This document shows, piece after piece, positions 10,850-22,090 of a DNA stretch of 64,000 nucleotides (the first letter of the stretch is position 1; every line of letters starts with the position of its first letter). This DNA is from Prototheca cutis (lineage: Eukaryota; Chlorophyta; Trebouxiophyceae; Chlorellales; Chlorellaceae), in the NCBI GenBank assembly GCA_002897115.2, contig BCIH01000001.1, positions 877,508 to 941,507 of the forward strand, read 5' to 3'. The notes below the pieces were generated by a model. That model worked only from the letters and a program-made list of their open reading frames with translations. It ran no database searches and was not told where the DNA came from. The translations under genes and the position numbers were made by a program.

Positions 10850-13800
10850 ATGCTAGCCGGCGAGGCGGGGCAGGGCCCCCCCAGGCTAGAGCAGAGCCCG
10901 CAGCTCCGCCCGAACGACCTGGTCTTCGCCTGCCGATACACCGGGCAGCTCTTCCATGACTACGAGTAAGTCTCCCTGTTGGTGCTTGTTGTAGGCCAAG
11001 GGACACCCAGCGTACCTCGCGCGACGGCGCAGGCGGGTTGCTGGGTTGGGCCCGAGCCCGGTCGAGCGCAGGCCGGGGCCCCTGCGGGCGCTTCCCCAGT
11101 CTCCAGGGTTCCGGAGCGTGTTCCATGCGTGATGATGGGCCTTGATGTTGCGTGGTGGTCCCTGGCAGGCCGATCCCCGACGCGAGGCAGGCCCCCTCAA
11201 GGAAGTGATCGTGGCCACGCCCACCCCCATCTTGGTGCCTACGACCCTTGTGCAGGGATTACCTTCGGAAAATTACGGCCGGCAGGCAGCGGGTGTGGAC
11301 CTGTCGCTACACGGGCACCTCGGGCCTGACACAGGAGGAGGTGCTGGTCAGCGAGCAGGCCGTTGGCCCCGTGTTCGAGGCGGTGCGTTGAGGACACTGG
11401 ATTGTCGGATGGCCTGGCAAGCCTGTTGGCATGGGCTGCTCGGTGTGTCGCTGGGCCCGGGGTGGCCAAGGGCAGTGTGGGAGAAGCCCGGCCGGCATCA
11501 CCAGGAGTGTGCATGTGGCTGGAGGGGTGCGGCGCTCTGGCGCAATGGCTGCATCCTGTTGAGACCTTTTGCCCGCACGTTCACCACGCAGCGGCAGCCT
11601 TGCACCTTCAGTTCAGCTGGGAATTGTTGCAATGGAGTGTTCCTTTCTATGCACGCTCATCCTCTCCTCCCCCTTCTTCATGTCCCTGCCCAGTTTCCAG
11701 CCGCCTATCGGGATGCCGCCGTGCGGACGGTCCATAACTCGACGCTGCCGTTGGAACAGCTGTGCAGCCTGGTGCTTGATCGGCTTCAGGCCAGCTTCTT
11801 CCCGGTGCGTGGGATATTCTGGTCTGTGTTTTGGGGGTAGGGGGAGGAGGGGTTCGACGATGACACGACAGAACACCCCTCCCACACACCATTCAAGCAC
11901 ACCAGCCTCTTGTCCATGCATTACTCATTCGCAGGGCGAGCAGGTGGTGGTCTGCGCGGCACCCGGTGCGCCGCCGGTGGCCGGCGTTGTGCAACGAGCC
12001 GTGCCGCCCGCGGTGGGCGTCGCCGAGGCCGAGCCACTGTTTGAGGTGGCGCTGCCCGCTCGGGCGGGGCAGGCCGGACAGCCGTCATCGATGACGCTGC
12101 CCCGGTCGATGCTGCTGCGTCCCGAACGGTCGCAGCTGGCACAGGTCGTGGCCGCGCCCGGGTTCCTGCAGGTCTGGGTGCGTGCCGTGGCCGAAGAAGA
12201 GCCCGTCACCGGCATCCCGGGTGTGCCCCGACTCTGGCGCGCGCACCCGCCCCTGGTCTCTGCACTCAACCTGGATGCGGCCCTCCCGCCCGAGCTGGAC
12301 GGCCGCATCCGGCCAACGAGCAACAGTGCCCCGGGGCCGCATGGTGCCTGGGAAGCGACAGACGATGCCGCACTGGCGGCCGCGCTGGCCGCTGCCGAGG
12401 AAGCCGCCGCACTGGAAGAGGCGCGGGCCGTCGCTGCGGCGCACGGCGGGGCCGGGCCTAGCCCCGGTGGTCATGCTGGCGACGACATTGACATGACAGA
12501 ATCGGACGATGAGTACCGGCCTGGAGCCGCCGATGGCGGTACGACGCCGGGGACCATTGGCGGTGCCGGGCCCAAACCTCTCGCCGCCAGCGGTGCCAAG
12601 GTCGGCGCTGCGGGGCGCAAGGCCCCCGGCGACAAGCAGGGTCGCGCGCCGATGCCTGCTGGAAAGCGCGTCAGTGGTGGGGGTGAGACAGCTGTTGCTG
12701 GAGGTGCAAGTGGCACGCCCTCGGGCCGGCCATCCCCCGGCAGCCGAGCCGGCCCCACGCCTGTGGGGCCAGCCGGTCCCGCGCAGCAGTCCCCCGGTGG
12801 AGGCGGCGCTGCTTCAGCCGCGCTGCCCTCTGCAGGCCTGGTACCCTTCGGCAGCATGGCCCTCCCTGCCGCAGTGGACGGCGTGCGCGCTTTGCAAGGC
12901 GCGGAGACGCTTGTAGAGTCCGTGGAAGACGTAGAGCGCCGCATCCAGCCCGGATCCATCAAGCATGCGGTGTTTTTGGTCATGAGAGAGGCCGGCGCTG
13001 CGGGCCTCAGCATCGTGGACGCCGCGGCGATGATTGAGCAGCGTGGTCTGCGGACGTGGGACGACGCCAAGGCCGCCCGCAACTCTGTGGCGTCGACATG
13101 CGGCCACGACCCGGCCTTTGTCCGTGTCGGTCCGGGCAAGTTTGCCCTCCGGGCTTTGACCCAGGACGATGCGGCTGCATTGGCCGCCCGGAGCAGTCCT
13201 GAAGGTGGTGGCCCTGACGGTGGTAGCAGCGCAGGCGTTGTCAGTACTGTGCCGGGCGACGGCGGGAATCTAAACGTCGATGGTACTGCCACCACCAGAA
13301 CCGACCAGGAACCGACAACCGCTGCTTTGGCACTGCATGACAAGGCGCTGGCGCTGGTGGAGTCACAGCGCCAGGAAGCCGTCAGGAAGCTGGCCGAGGA
13401 GCGTGCCAAGCCGCGCGTCGCGCGCAACAGTTTCAAGTGCCCCAAGTGTCACCGCGCCACGCACCCCGACGGCTCTCCTTTGTTGCTATGCGACACCTGT
13501 CCCCGGGCGTACCACGCCGCGTGCATCGGGACGGCACTGCACGAGCTCCCCGAACTTGACTGGATCTGCCCAAAGTGCGTGGAAGGGACGCAGACGGCGC
13601 TGCGCCGCGTCGTCGACCTGGAAGCCAGGGTCAAAGAGGCGCGAGAACGTGCACTGCAAAAGGGCCGCGAGGCCGAGGGCAGGCTGCTCAAGCGCCTCCT
13701 GGCCAAGGGCGGCGGCGGTGGTGCTGGCGGTGGCGGCGGGGCATCTAGGGCGGCCAAGGGCGTCGGCGACGTCGACGGGGCGGCGCTGCTGGCCAACGGC

Positions 13801-16800
13801 GCGACCCCTGCCGCCGCGGCCGCAGCCGCCGCGGCCGCCAACCGTGCCAAGGTCTACCTGGATGACTGGGAGGTGCTGGAGGAAGAAAGGGAGCACCTCC
13901 AGCTGCTCCGTGCCAGAGCTGCTGAACTCCGTGCTGCTGTTGGGGATGCCGAGGTGAAGGGTGACATCAAGCCCGAGGACATCAAGACGGAGACCGACAC
14001 CACCGGAGCTGTCAAGGCCGAGTCGGACGGCACCGCAGTGGAGCACGATGGTTCAACTGCACCATCAGACCCAGCGGCAGCCCTGGCCAAGCAGGCGGCG
14101 GAGACGGAGGAGGCCGTGGCGAGGTTGGAAACCGTGCTGCGGGGTCCTGGGGACTGGCCGGCGCTGGTGGCATCTTCGTCGTCGCGCCCCGCGCTGGATG
14201 CGGCGCTGGAAGTCGCTGAATTTCTAGCTCTCTTTGGAGACGCGTGCGAGGTACCCAGCCGCCCCGACGCCACAACGTTGTTAACAGCGTCTCGTTGGCC
14301 GTTGGACGGGGAGGGCCTGGCGCCGCTGTACCGCCAGCTCACGCTGTGCTGCCTGATCGAGGCCTGCAACCAGGAGCCACCGATGCGTGCCCGTGCCCGG
14401 CGATGGAGCCGAGTGCTCAGTGCCGCCACGTGGCCCGAGGTCCTGCGGCGGTACCTGCTCGGTACAAGGACGGGCGTGAAGTTGCCTGACGCTGGTGTCG
14501 ATGTACCGCTGTTGCCTGGTGGTGGTGGTGAGGAGAATGCCGCACATGACACCGGCTCCGGAGCTCAACAACAACAGCAGCTCATCGAGCAGACGGAGGA
14601 TGCCGACATTGCCGAAGTGGCGACTGCTGAAGACAAGGTTCAAGTTCCAACGACCTTCGCTGGGGGGGACGCTTCGGTCGAGTGCAAGGTTGAAGGCAGC
14701 GTGGAGACTGAAGAGGACGTGGCTCCCATGGGCATTGATGGAATGGCAGACGCCGCAGACTCTGCAGACCCGGTCGCCAAATCCGCCTCGGGGCCAATGG
14801 TACCTGCGACAACCACAAGCGCTCCTATGAAAGAAGCGTCACCCACAAGCCCAACACCGCTGCATCAACTCAGCGGTGACCAGGTGGCGGTGTTGGCGAC
14901 GGAGCGGCTTCGGAACATGCCCTGGCACGCGCTGGAGCCCGAGCTGCACCTCCGGCTCTTGGCGGTGCTGTGCTACGACATCTCCCAGGGCTTTGCCCTG
15001 CGGACCGAGGTGGGCACGCGGCTGCAGGACGCGATCCGCATCCAAACGGAATTTTACAAGGAGCAGATTGCGTGGCGGCGCGCGCGGCGGGGGGAGGGCG
15101 AGATCCCCGTGCCCGCGCCGCCGCCCACGGCGGGGGGGCGACGACGAAAGAAATCCGGCGGCGGGCGCAGGTCGGCGGGGTCCCAGGCCGCCGCGGCCGC
15201 CGACCCGACCGAGGAAGACCTGCAAGCCCTTGAAGCCGAGGCCGAGGGCGACGACGACGACGAGAACACCGGCAGTGGTGATGAGGGCGGCGCAGAGATT
15301 GACGAGACGCAGCGTGCCTGGCTGGCACGGGAGGCGGAGTACCAGCGCCAGCTGGCGGAGCGCGCTTCGCGGGCCGAGCCGTTGGGCTACGACCGGCACC
15401 ACCGCCGCTACTGGTGGCTGGCCTCGGCCCCCGGCGCGGTGCTGGTCGAACCCGCCGAGGGCGGGGCCATGGGTGCCATTCGTGACCGCGAAGCCCTCGA
15501 TACCCTGATGGCCTCCCTCAGCCGCCGGGGACCCCATGAGCGGTCACTGCTGGCGGGGCTGCGGCGTCGACGGGCCGCCATCCTAGAGGCCATGCAAGCC
15601 GCCGAGGGCCTGAGCTACGACTATGCGTCGTACGAGCGCCCGTTGCCGCGGGACAAACGCATCGCCGTCCGCACGCCCACCGAGCTTGCGGCCATTAGTG
15701 GTCAGTAGTTATCGAGTAGATTTTTTGCTTGGTTTGTGTAGAAATTGGGTGTACTATTTGTGGAGATGATGTTGATGAGCTTTTTGGGGGTTGGTCACGC
15801 AAAAATTCCCCCTGGAAAGAGAAAAATCCCCGATTTTCCCCCTCAAAATCCCCAAAAACACGACACAAAAAAACAGCCCGGGAGTCGTTGGCCGAGGCAC
15901 GGGAGCGGGTGGACAGCTTGCTGGCTGAGTCGGCCGACGTGGGCGTCGAATTAACTTGGGACGTCAAGGGCACGAAAAAGGCCCTGCGCACCTGCGAGGG
16001 CCCGCACGAGCTCTGCGCGGCGCTGCTGGAGATGGAGACGGCCTACTGCCACGCGGGCGAGGGGTTACCAGTTGGAGCAGGGGACGCCGAGGTCGCGAGG
16101 TTGTTGGGGAAGGCCCCACCAGTCGTCGTTTCACCGCCGGCTGATCCTGGGGAGGAAGAAGCCGGCGCTGGTGGGCAAGGACTTGAGGCCAACGGCGGCA
16201 CTTTGGCAGCTGTGGATGCTGCCGGGAACGACGGGCAAACGAATGCTACCTCGCAGCAGGCCGCCGGGCTCCCCCCACGGCCACCTAATACTGGCTTGCA
16301 GCCGGCAGGCCCGCAGCCGGCCGACACCACTGTGGGCGCGATGTCGCGGACGGGGTCGGAGGTGGCATGCACTTCGTTGGCCAGCGCTCCAGAGTCCCGG
16401 GAGGAAAGCGCGGCGGGTGCGCGCGGCACGGCCAGCGGTGACGAGGACGATATTGATGATGACAACGATGAAGACGACTTTGATGATGAGGAGGAAGAGG
16501 ACAATGACGGCGAGGGGTCGAGCGCGACGGCCCCCCGCCGGGACAAGAAGAGGCGTGGGGCGCTGACGTCAGCGGGTGGCAACCCCCGCCAGCCTCGGGT
16601 GATTACGGCCGACGACGACCTGGACGATTCGGATGCGGAGCACGCGTACCTGCGGGAAAAGCGCATGCGGCGGCCCGCGCGTCTGTGGCGCAGCGGGCGC
16701 GAGCGTGCGGCGTGGCTGGCGGCTGTGAATGCCGTGGCGACGCCCGCGCAGGCGGCGTTTGCGGCGTCGCTGCTGTGCGACCGCGCGGGACCCATGCTCC

Positions 16801-17426
16801 AACGGTACATTACGCTGGCCGAAGAGGCGAAGAAGTGGGAGGCAGAGGAGCGGGAGCGCGCCAAGCTCGAGCGCGCGGCGGCCGCCGCGGCGGCGCGGGC
16901 GGCGGCCGCGCAGGCCGAAGCCGGCGGGCCACCGCCGCCCCTCCAACGCCCGATGATGATCCGCACGGGCAAGGCCAAGACTGAGGAGGGCGTCAAAGTT
17001 GTGCTGAAAGCCATGGGCCGCGACCCTTTCCCCTCGGGCCGTGCCGCAGCGGCCATGGACGCAGTCGCACCCCACGAAGTCATCGCCGAGTGCCGGTGGG
17101 GTTACCAGTGCTCGGTGTGTTTACTTGCAGGGGACCTTTTATGCTGCGAGCACCCCGACGGCTGCTCGGTGTCCGCGCACGTCGAGTGTTCGGGGCGCAT
17201 GGGCGGCGCCGGAGGCCCGTGGATCTGCTCCAACCACGATGACCGCGAGCTCAAGACGCGCATCCGGCGCCGCGCGACGCGGAGGCCGGCCGCGGGCAGC
17301 GAAGCCGACGCCAGTACCACGGGTGGCGGCGATTCGGAGGCGACCATGAGCGACGAGGGGGGGGACTCTGACGACTCGGAAGCCACCCAGGAACTCAGCA
17401 GCCGCCGCAAACGCTCAAGACGGTGA
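10850..17426 (+). CDS. WAC/HARE-HTH/PHD/DDT/WHIM chromatin-remodelling subunit
   Basis: Model: join(10850..10965,11286..11382,11694..11804,11935..15700,15877..17426), 1,879 residues. Domains in order: WAC (residues about 20-105, across the first three exons; V-F-A-C-R-Y-T-G-Q-L-F-H-D-Y-E, then R-V-W-T-C-R-Y-T-G); HARE-HTH (about 439-515, G-S-I-K-H-A-V-F-L-V-M); a PHD finger (about 609-661, C-P-K-C, C-D-T-C, Y-H-A-A-C, W-I-C-P-K-C); DDT (about 864-935, F-L-A-L-F-G-D); WHIM1 (about 1097-1150) and the later WHIM segment L-G-Y-D-R-H-H-R-R-Y-W-W. The last exon has an extended PHD-like finger (about 1772-1820, C-S-V-C, H-P-D-G-C, A-H-V-E-C, W-I-C-S-N-H). Such proteins are the non-catalytic partners of ISWI remodellers (ACF1/BAZ in animals, RLT in plants) and act in the nucleus. 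Long acidic and Ala/Gly-rich linkers separate the domains. No homeodomain or bromodomain was seen. Confidence 0.85.
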
Positions 17427-18386
17427 TTCATCAAGTGTGCGCTGGACTGGGAACCAGTCGTGCCCTTGGCTGCCGGACCACTTTGTGTCGTCACCGGCAA
17501 TGCCAGGGTCATCCAAAGCCTTCCTTGTGTCCACAGCCGCGTTTTCTTGTCAGCACACCCCCCGCATCGGCCCGCTCCCTCCGCATTTGACTCTGGGAGT
17601 TGTGGGCGACGGATTAAAAGGATCACCTAATCCCGATTCAGAAAACGATCATTCATTTATGAGGGGGGCCGATGACGGGTTCTTCGTGACTGTGATGAAC
17701 CCTCAGGAACAACACAGCTGCAGCATCCAATCAGTGCAAGGGGGCTTCATTCTGTTTTGTCCTGGAAGGGATTGTCGAATATTGTGCTATTCACCAACAG
17801 GGGTGAACTCAACGGTCACGTGACCGCCGGTCAAATTCTGCAGTCGCCTCCGGAGTGCCGCCTCGCCAAGATGCAGGACCATCTACACGATGCCCATTCC
17901 CCATCCATGGCATGAGCACGCCGGCAGAGGCAAGAGCCGATTTGCACTGTTCATTTGATATTACGAAGTGGGTCTTGACAACCGAGGGAGCTGGTCCTCG
18001 GGTCGAGGACTGCGCAGCGACAGCTGCAGCATTGCCAGCAGGCTGGACCGGCGCTGCGATCGAAAGCAGCCCACCTCAGGTGGGTCGGGGCGCCGCGAGT
18101 TTGCAACATGTTTGAGAGATGGGCTACCTGCTATGGCATCGCACATGGGTTCAAGCAGTCTGCACCACCACCGCGGTGCGGGCAGCACCGACTGCGAAAC
18201 CCCGAACCGGTGCGGTCCCGGGCGTGCCCCGATATTCATGATCCCTCCCTCGTTTTCAATCATTGCAGCGTCCTACTATCTTGGCTCAACTCGAGCATTG
18301 CATATCTGCGCGATATGGAAGGGGATGACCCTGCACGAATCCCGACGGAGGACGGTCGGGGCCCCTCTCCGACCCCTGGTCACAGC
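17427..18386. other. Intergenic
   Basis: 960 bases with no convincing exon. The following gene might start further upstream: an in-frame ATG at 18315 would add 24 residues. Confidence 0.45.
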
Positions 18387-21300
18387 ATGGATGCTCAGAC
18401 GTCCATCATGGCGGCGCAGCAATCCAGCAGCGAGATCCTCTGCCGTGAAAAGGCCGAGTCAAATGATGCACATCAAGATAGGCCCTCCCGCAGACGCAAC
18501 GGTGAGACGGCCTGACTGCTGCCTCGTTTGGGAGGGGAGGGGTGGGTTCCGACAGGTAGGGGGTGCAGGCACCTTGGGATCTCACCTGGTGCCGGGCACA
18601 CACTGCACAAACACTGACGCTCCAACCCCCACCCCCTCTGCAGCCCGGGCCTCGAGCTATGCTTCGCTGGCAGAGGTTGCCCCCTCACAAAAGCGGTCAA
18701 AATCTCAGGCTGAACACGCTCGACCCCGCACAGACTGGCAAAAGAGGGATGGGGACACCTGGGTCAAATCAGTGCCCCTGTGGTGGTGCGAGCACAAGAT
18801 GGTCCACTTTGCGAGTGCGTTGGTTGTACGTCGATGGTGATGGTGGTGGTGACAGTTGTGATACTGGGGTCTCATGGTGCGTGTCTGTTGGACTGGGGAC
18901 CTGCGTGACGCGCCCGGCGCCTGGACCGGCGGGGGAAAGCAACTCTCGATCATGCCCGGCATGACCAATGTAAATGAATGCAGCATAACATGCACACTCC
19001 CCACCTCGTCAAACAAACAATCGATGAGCAGACAAGGTCTACAAGGAGCTGTTTGGCTGCCGGAACGATGCTGCCATCGTGGACGAGGAGGGCGAGGTTT
19101 TCCGTTGTCAAATCTCCATGGAACTTCGAAATGACAACCGAGCTCAATACACCCTGCAGGCGAGAATGAGCAGCTTGGGAACTGGGTTCAGTGCCTGGGG
19201 CCTGTCCCACGGATGGATGGCGCCTGGGCACTGGCTCCACGCTCAGACCTGGCCGGTCTTCCTTCTTCAGGAGAACAAACGTAGCCGTGACCCGCTACAA
19301 CCCCTTGCAGGGGGAGTTTTTTGATCTGTGGGACAAGTTTGGCATTGGCGAGGGGGATGTGCTGACGTTTAAAAGGGACGTGGGTGCTGGCGTTGTACAG
19401 CTGACATGCTCCCGAGCACGGTTCCAGCCGCCCAGGCCCGATGGGCCGGGGTCACGTGCCTCCCTCTGGCGGGGTGCAACACTCCATCCTTCAACCTCCA
19501 TGGTAGGTAGGGGACTGGCTCTGGCACACTTCTGTTGTTCCTTCTGGCAGCTGGAATTCTTGAATGGTGTGCCGTCTGTCTGCCATGTTTCCCAGCTGTT
19601 GCCAGGCAACCCACTTCCCCACGCAGGAGACGGCACAAGATTGGGCATGTGCCAAGGTGCGGGCTGTTGTTGTAGAGCCTCCGCCCTGTGCTGCCTGGAC
19701 TGGTGATGCTTGGAAGGCACCATGCCGCTGCATCATTCCAACACTCAACCGCCACAATGACTGCCTTTGACAATCTCCGCTCCCTGCAGCCCACAAGCCA
19801 CGCTGACCGATGGAGTGAAGTCTCGCCTGGCTGTGCGGTCAAGGTCGTTTTTCGGACCAACATCACCCACTGCCATTGCCCCATGCCGGGTGTGTGGCCG
19901 ATGATTTGCATGCGGTGGCATGCCTGTGCATCTGTGTAGGGTTGGTTTTGCTGGGGGTTGGGTGGGTGGGCGGGCGAGAGGCCCGCACATACAGCCGGCA
20001 CAGGTGGCTGTGCGAGAACAACTCTTCAACGCGCCGCAGCGACTTGACATCTGTGATCCCGGTCATTGCTATAGATCTGCTCACCGGATGCATTTGCCCT
20101 GCCGATACCATACAGAGTGGCTGTACGAGCGGCTGACAGGCTCCGTCCCTGCGCCCAGCTGCACTCTGCAAGTGTTTGACCCTGTGCTGGGCCGGCACTT
20201 TACTCTGGACGTCCTGTTTTGTGAGAATGCCAAAGTCCACTATGTCATGGTGCGCAGTGGCCCGGCGGTTTGCTGCTTTGGCTTTGGGTCCTGGGGAGGG
20301 AGGGGGCATTGGATGCCTGCCCGTATGGAAAAAAGGGCCCATGGAGTCTTTGGATCACAGAAGACGTAAGTCTGATGCATTTGTTTGCCTCCGGCTTTCT
20401 CTTTCAGGGCGTGGGGTGTCGTCTATGGATGCAGTGCTCTGGGCTGGCGGTTGGGGATCAGATCCAGGTCAGCACCCAGGCTGGCCTCATCCTCTGGCAA
20501 CGAATCGTTGGACCCAAGGTGGGTGGGTGGTCGATCGGGGCCATTTGAAAATCATGACCTGGCAAGACCAGGGCACATTCTTCCAGCATATTGATGTGGG
20601 CAGTGATTAAAAGCCAAAATTGCAGAATGCTCTGTCATTCTCGTACATGCATTCTCAACCCCCAACCAACGCCAGCTGCTGCCATAACCCCCAGGCCCTC
20701 TGCACGGCCGGAGGTTGCCCGCAGGACACTACGAGCGCGGCGGCGCTCCGGCATGCGGGCAGCAGCGCCGACGCTGACCTTGACCGGATGCAGGCCCTCG
20801 CTGACGTGGCACAGGATGCCCGGGTCTACGGCACGCCGGCCCTCCTTGGAGGTGCGGCTGGCCTGGGTCCCGTGACTCAGGCAACCGAGCTCGCGGTGGA
20901 GCAAGCAGAGGAAAAGCCAGCCTCCACTCTCGACAACTGGGCATCCACCCCGGCGTCGGCTCCATTTTCAGAGCCCATCCCCCCAAACGGCCAAGAAACC
21001 AAGGCTACAACAGGCTTGCTGCCAGATCATCACCGGTGCAACCCCTTTGCGTCCACGCTGTCGCTGCTCCCACCTCTGCACCTGTCAGCGCTGCATTCTG
21101 GCTCGCTCAAGGAGGGTTTCATGCCCGCGCTGTTCAAGCCTCCGCCGGCAGTCAAAATGCCGGTGCATGGACCTGCAGGGACCGTCGGGGACAAAAGCAA
21201 TGACCACGGCGCCGGGTCCGCCCCGGACGCGCTCACGCTCCTCTGCCTCGTCAACCGAGCGGTGGCTTGCCACGTCTGGACGCCAGAAGAAGCTGCCGTC

Positions 21301-21620
21301 TGGGCCAAGCTCCGAGCACTCCTAGGTACTGGTTCTGGTGGGGTTGCTTGGGGGTGTGCGTGTATGTTGTGTGTGGTGCGGGGCAGACTGCTCCCAGCGG
21401 AGTGCCACAGTGCTGTCCGTGCTACCTCTGGCACGCAGCGTCCTTGTACCAACACCGGCGGAGAACAAATTCCACAGGATGGATGGACAGCGAAGGGAGA
21501 CGCATGTGCTGCATTGCGCTCTCCTCCTTGATGGCCGATCGGGCGGTGCTGCTGGAGTATGCGGCCAACACGGTGGCGCTGGCTCCTTCCACACCAGCAA
21601 AGCAAGAAAGCATGGCATAG
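18387..21620 (+). CDS. Protein with two tandem B3-like domains
   Basis: Model: join(18387..18501,18644..18814,19032..19159,19311..19502,19790..19891,20004..20249,20408..20518,20695..21325,21439..21620), 625 residues. Two similar units are visible. Unit 1 (about residues 80-165) has K-V-Y-K-E-L-F-G, D-E-E-G-E-V-F-R-C-Q-I-S and F-D-L-W-D-K-F-G-I-G-E-G-D-V-L-T-F. Unit 2 (about 262-350) has W-L-Y-E-R-L-T-G, D-P-V-L-G-R-H-F-T-L-D and L-W-M-Q-C-S-G-L-A-V-G-D-Q-I-Q-V. The W-x5-L-x-x-G-D-x-x-x-F end is typical of the plant B3 DNA-binding fold, so a nuclear DNA-binding role is likely. The region after residue 355 is long and low in complexity. The intron after 19159 starts with GC (CAG|gcgaga). The borders of the fifth and sixth exons are the least certain (donor gtgtgg chosen for phase), as is the start codon. 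Confidence 0.6.
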
Positions 21621-22090
21621 AGTTGTGTTGCTGGGACTAGGTGGCAACATTTCATGCACGCAGGACACGACTACCTGATATGTGATGGGCCTCCGGTCTG
21701 GATGAGAAGAATGACTTGCCAGACGCCAACAGATCGATGCTGTCAACTGGGCCTGAGATGCATCGCGCGCCAGGCTGCAGACGGGCTCGCTTGGGTCGTC
21801 CCACAATCGTCACTGTCCTGAATTTCATTTGAGAGCACAATTGCATTTATGTTCGTGCAAGGCATGTGACAATGAGAGTTCCAGTCGAAGAATAGGCGCA
21901 AATAACCCTTCTTGAAGCCAACTGGCAATGTCGGCGCAGCGAGCTTACGTGGAACCCCAGCTTCCCCGCCGCGGCATGCAGCATCGGTCCAGCAGCTTGG
22001 CAGGTGAGACCCGAAAACCTTTAGACACTGGGCACTCCCGGGACGTGACAACTTCGTCGGAAGGTTGCACGTTCGAGTAGAGACAATACA
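21621..22090. other. Intergenic
   Basis: 470 bases with no supported feature, between two + strand genes. Confidence 0.5.

Noticed and set aside
11569..11934. Upstream extension of the large chromatin-protein exon
   Set aside because: Although open, it includes the preceding exon in the wrong frame and an intron; the WAC exons join correctly at the acceptor 11934/11935.
17968..18840. 290-codon open frame on the + strand
   Set aside because: Only its end (from 18644) makes sense, as an exon of the B3-like gene; the rest has no family resemblance and crosses a good donor at 18502.
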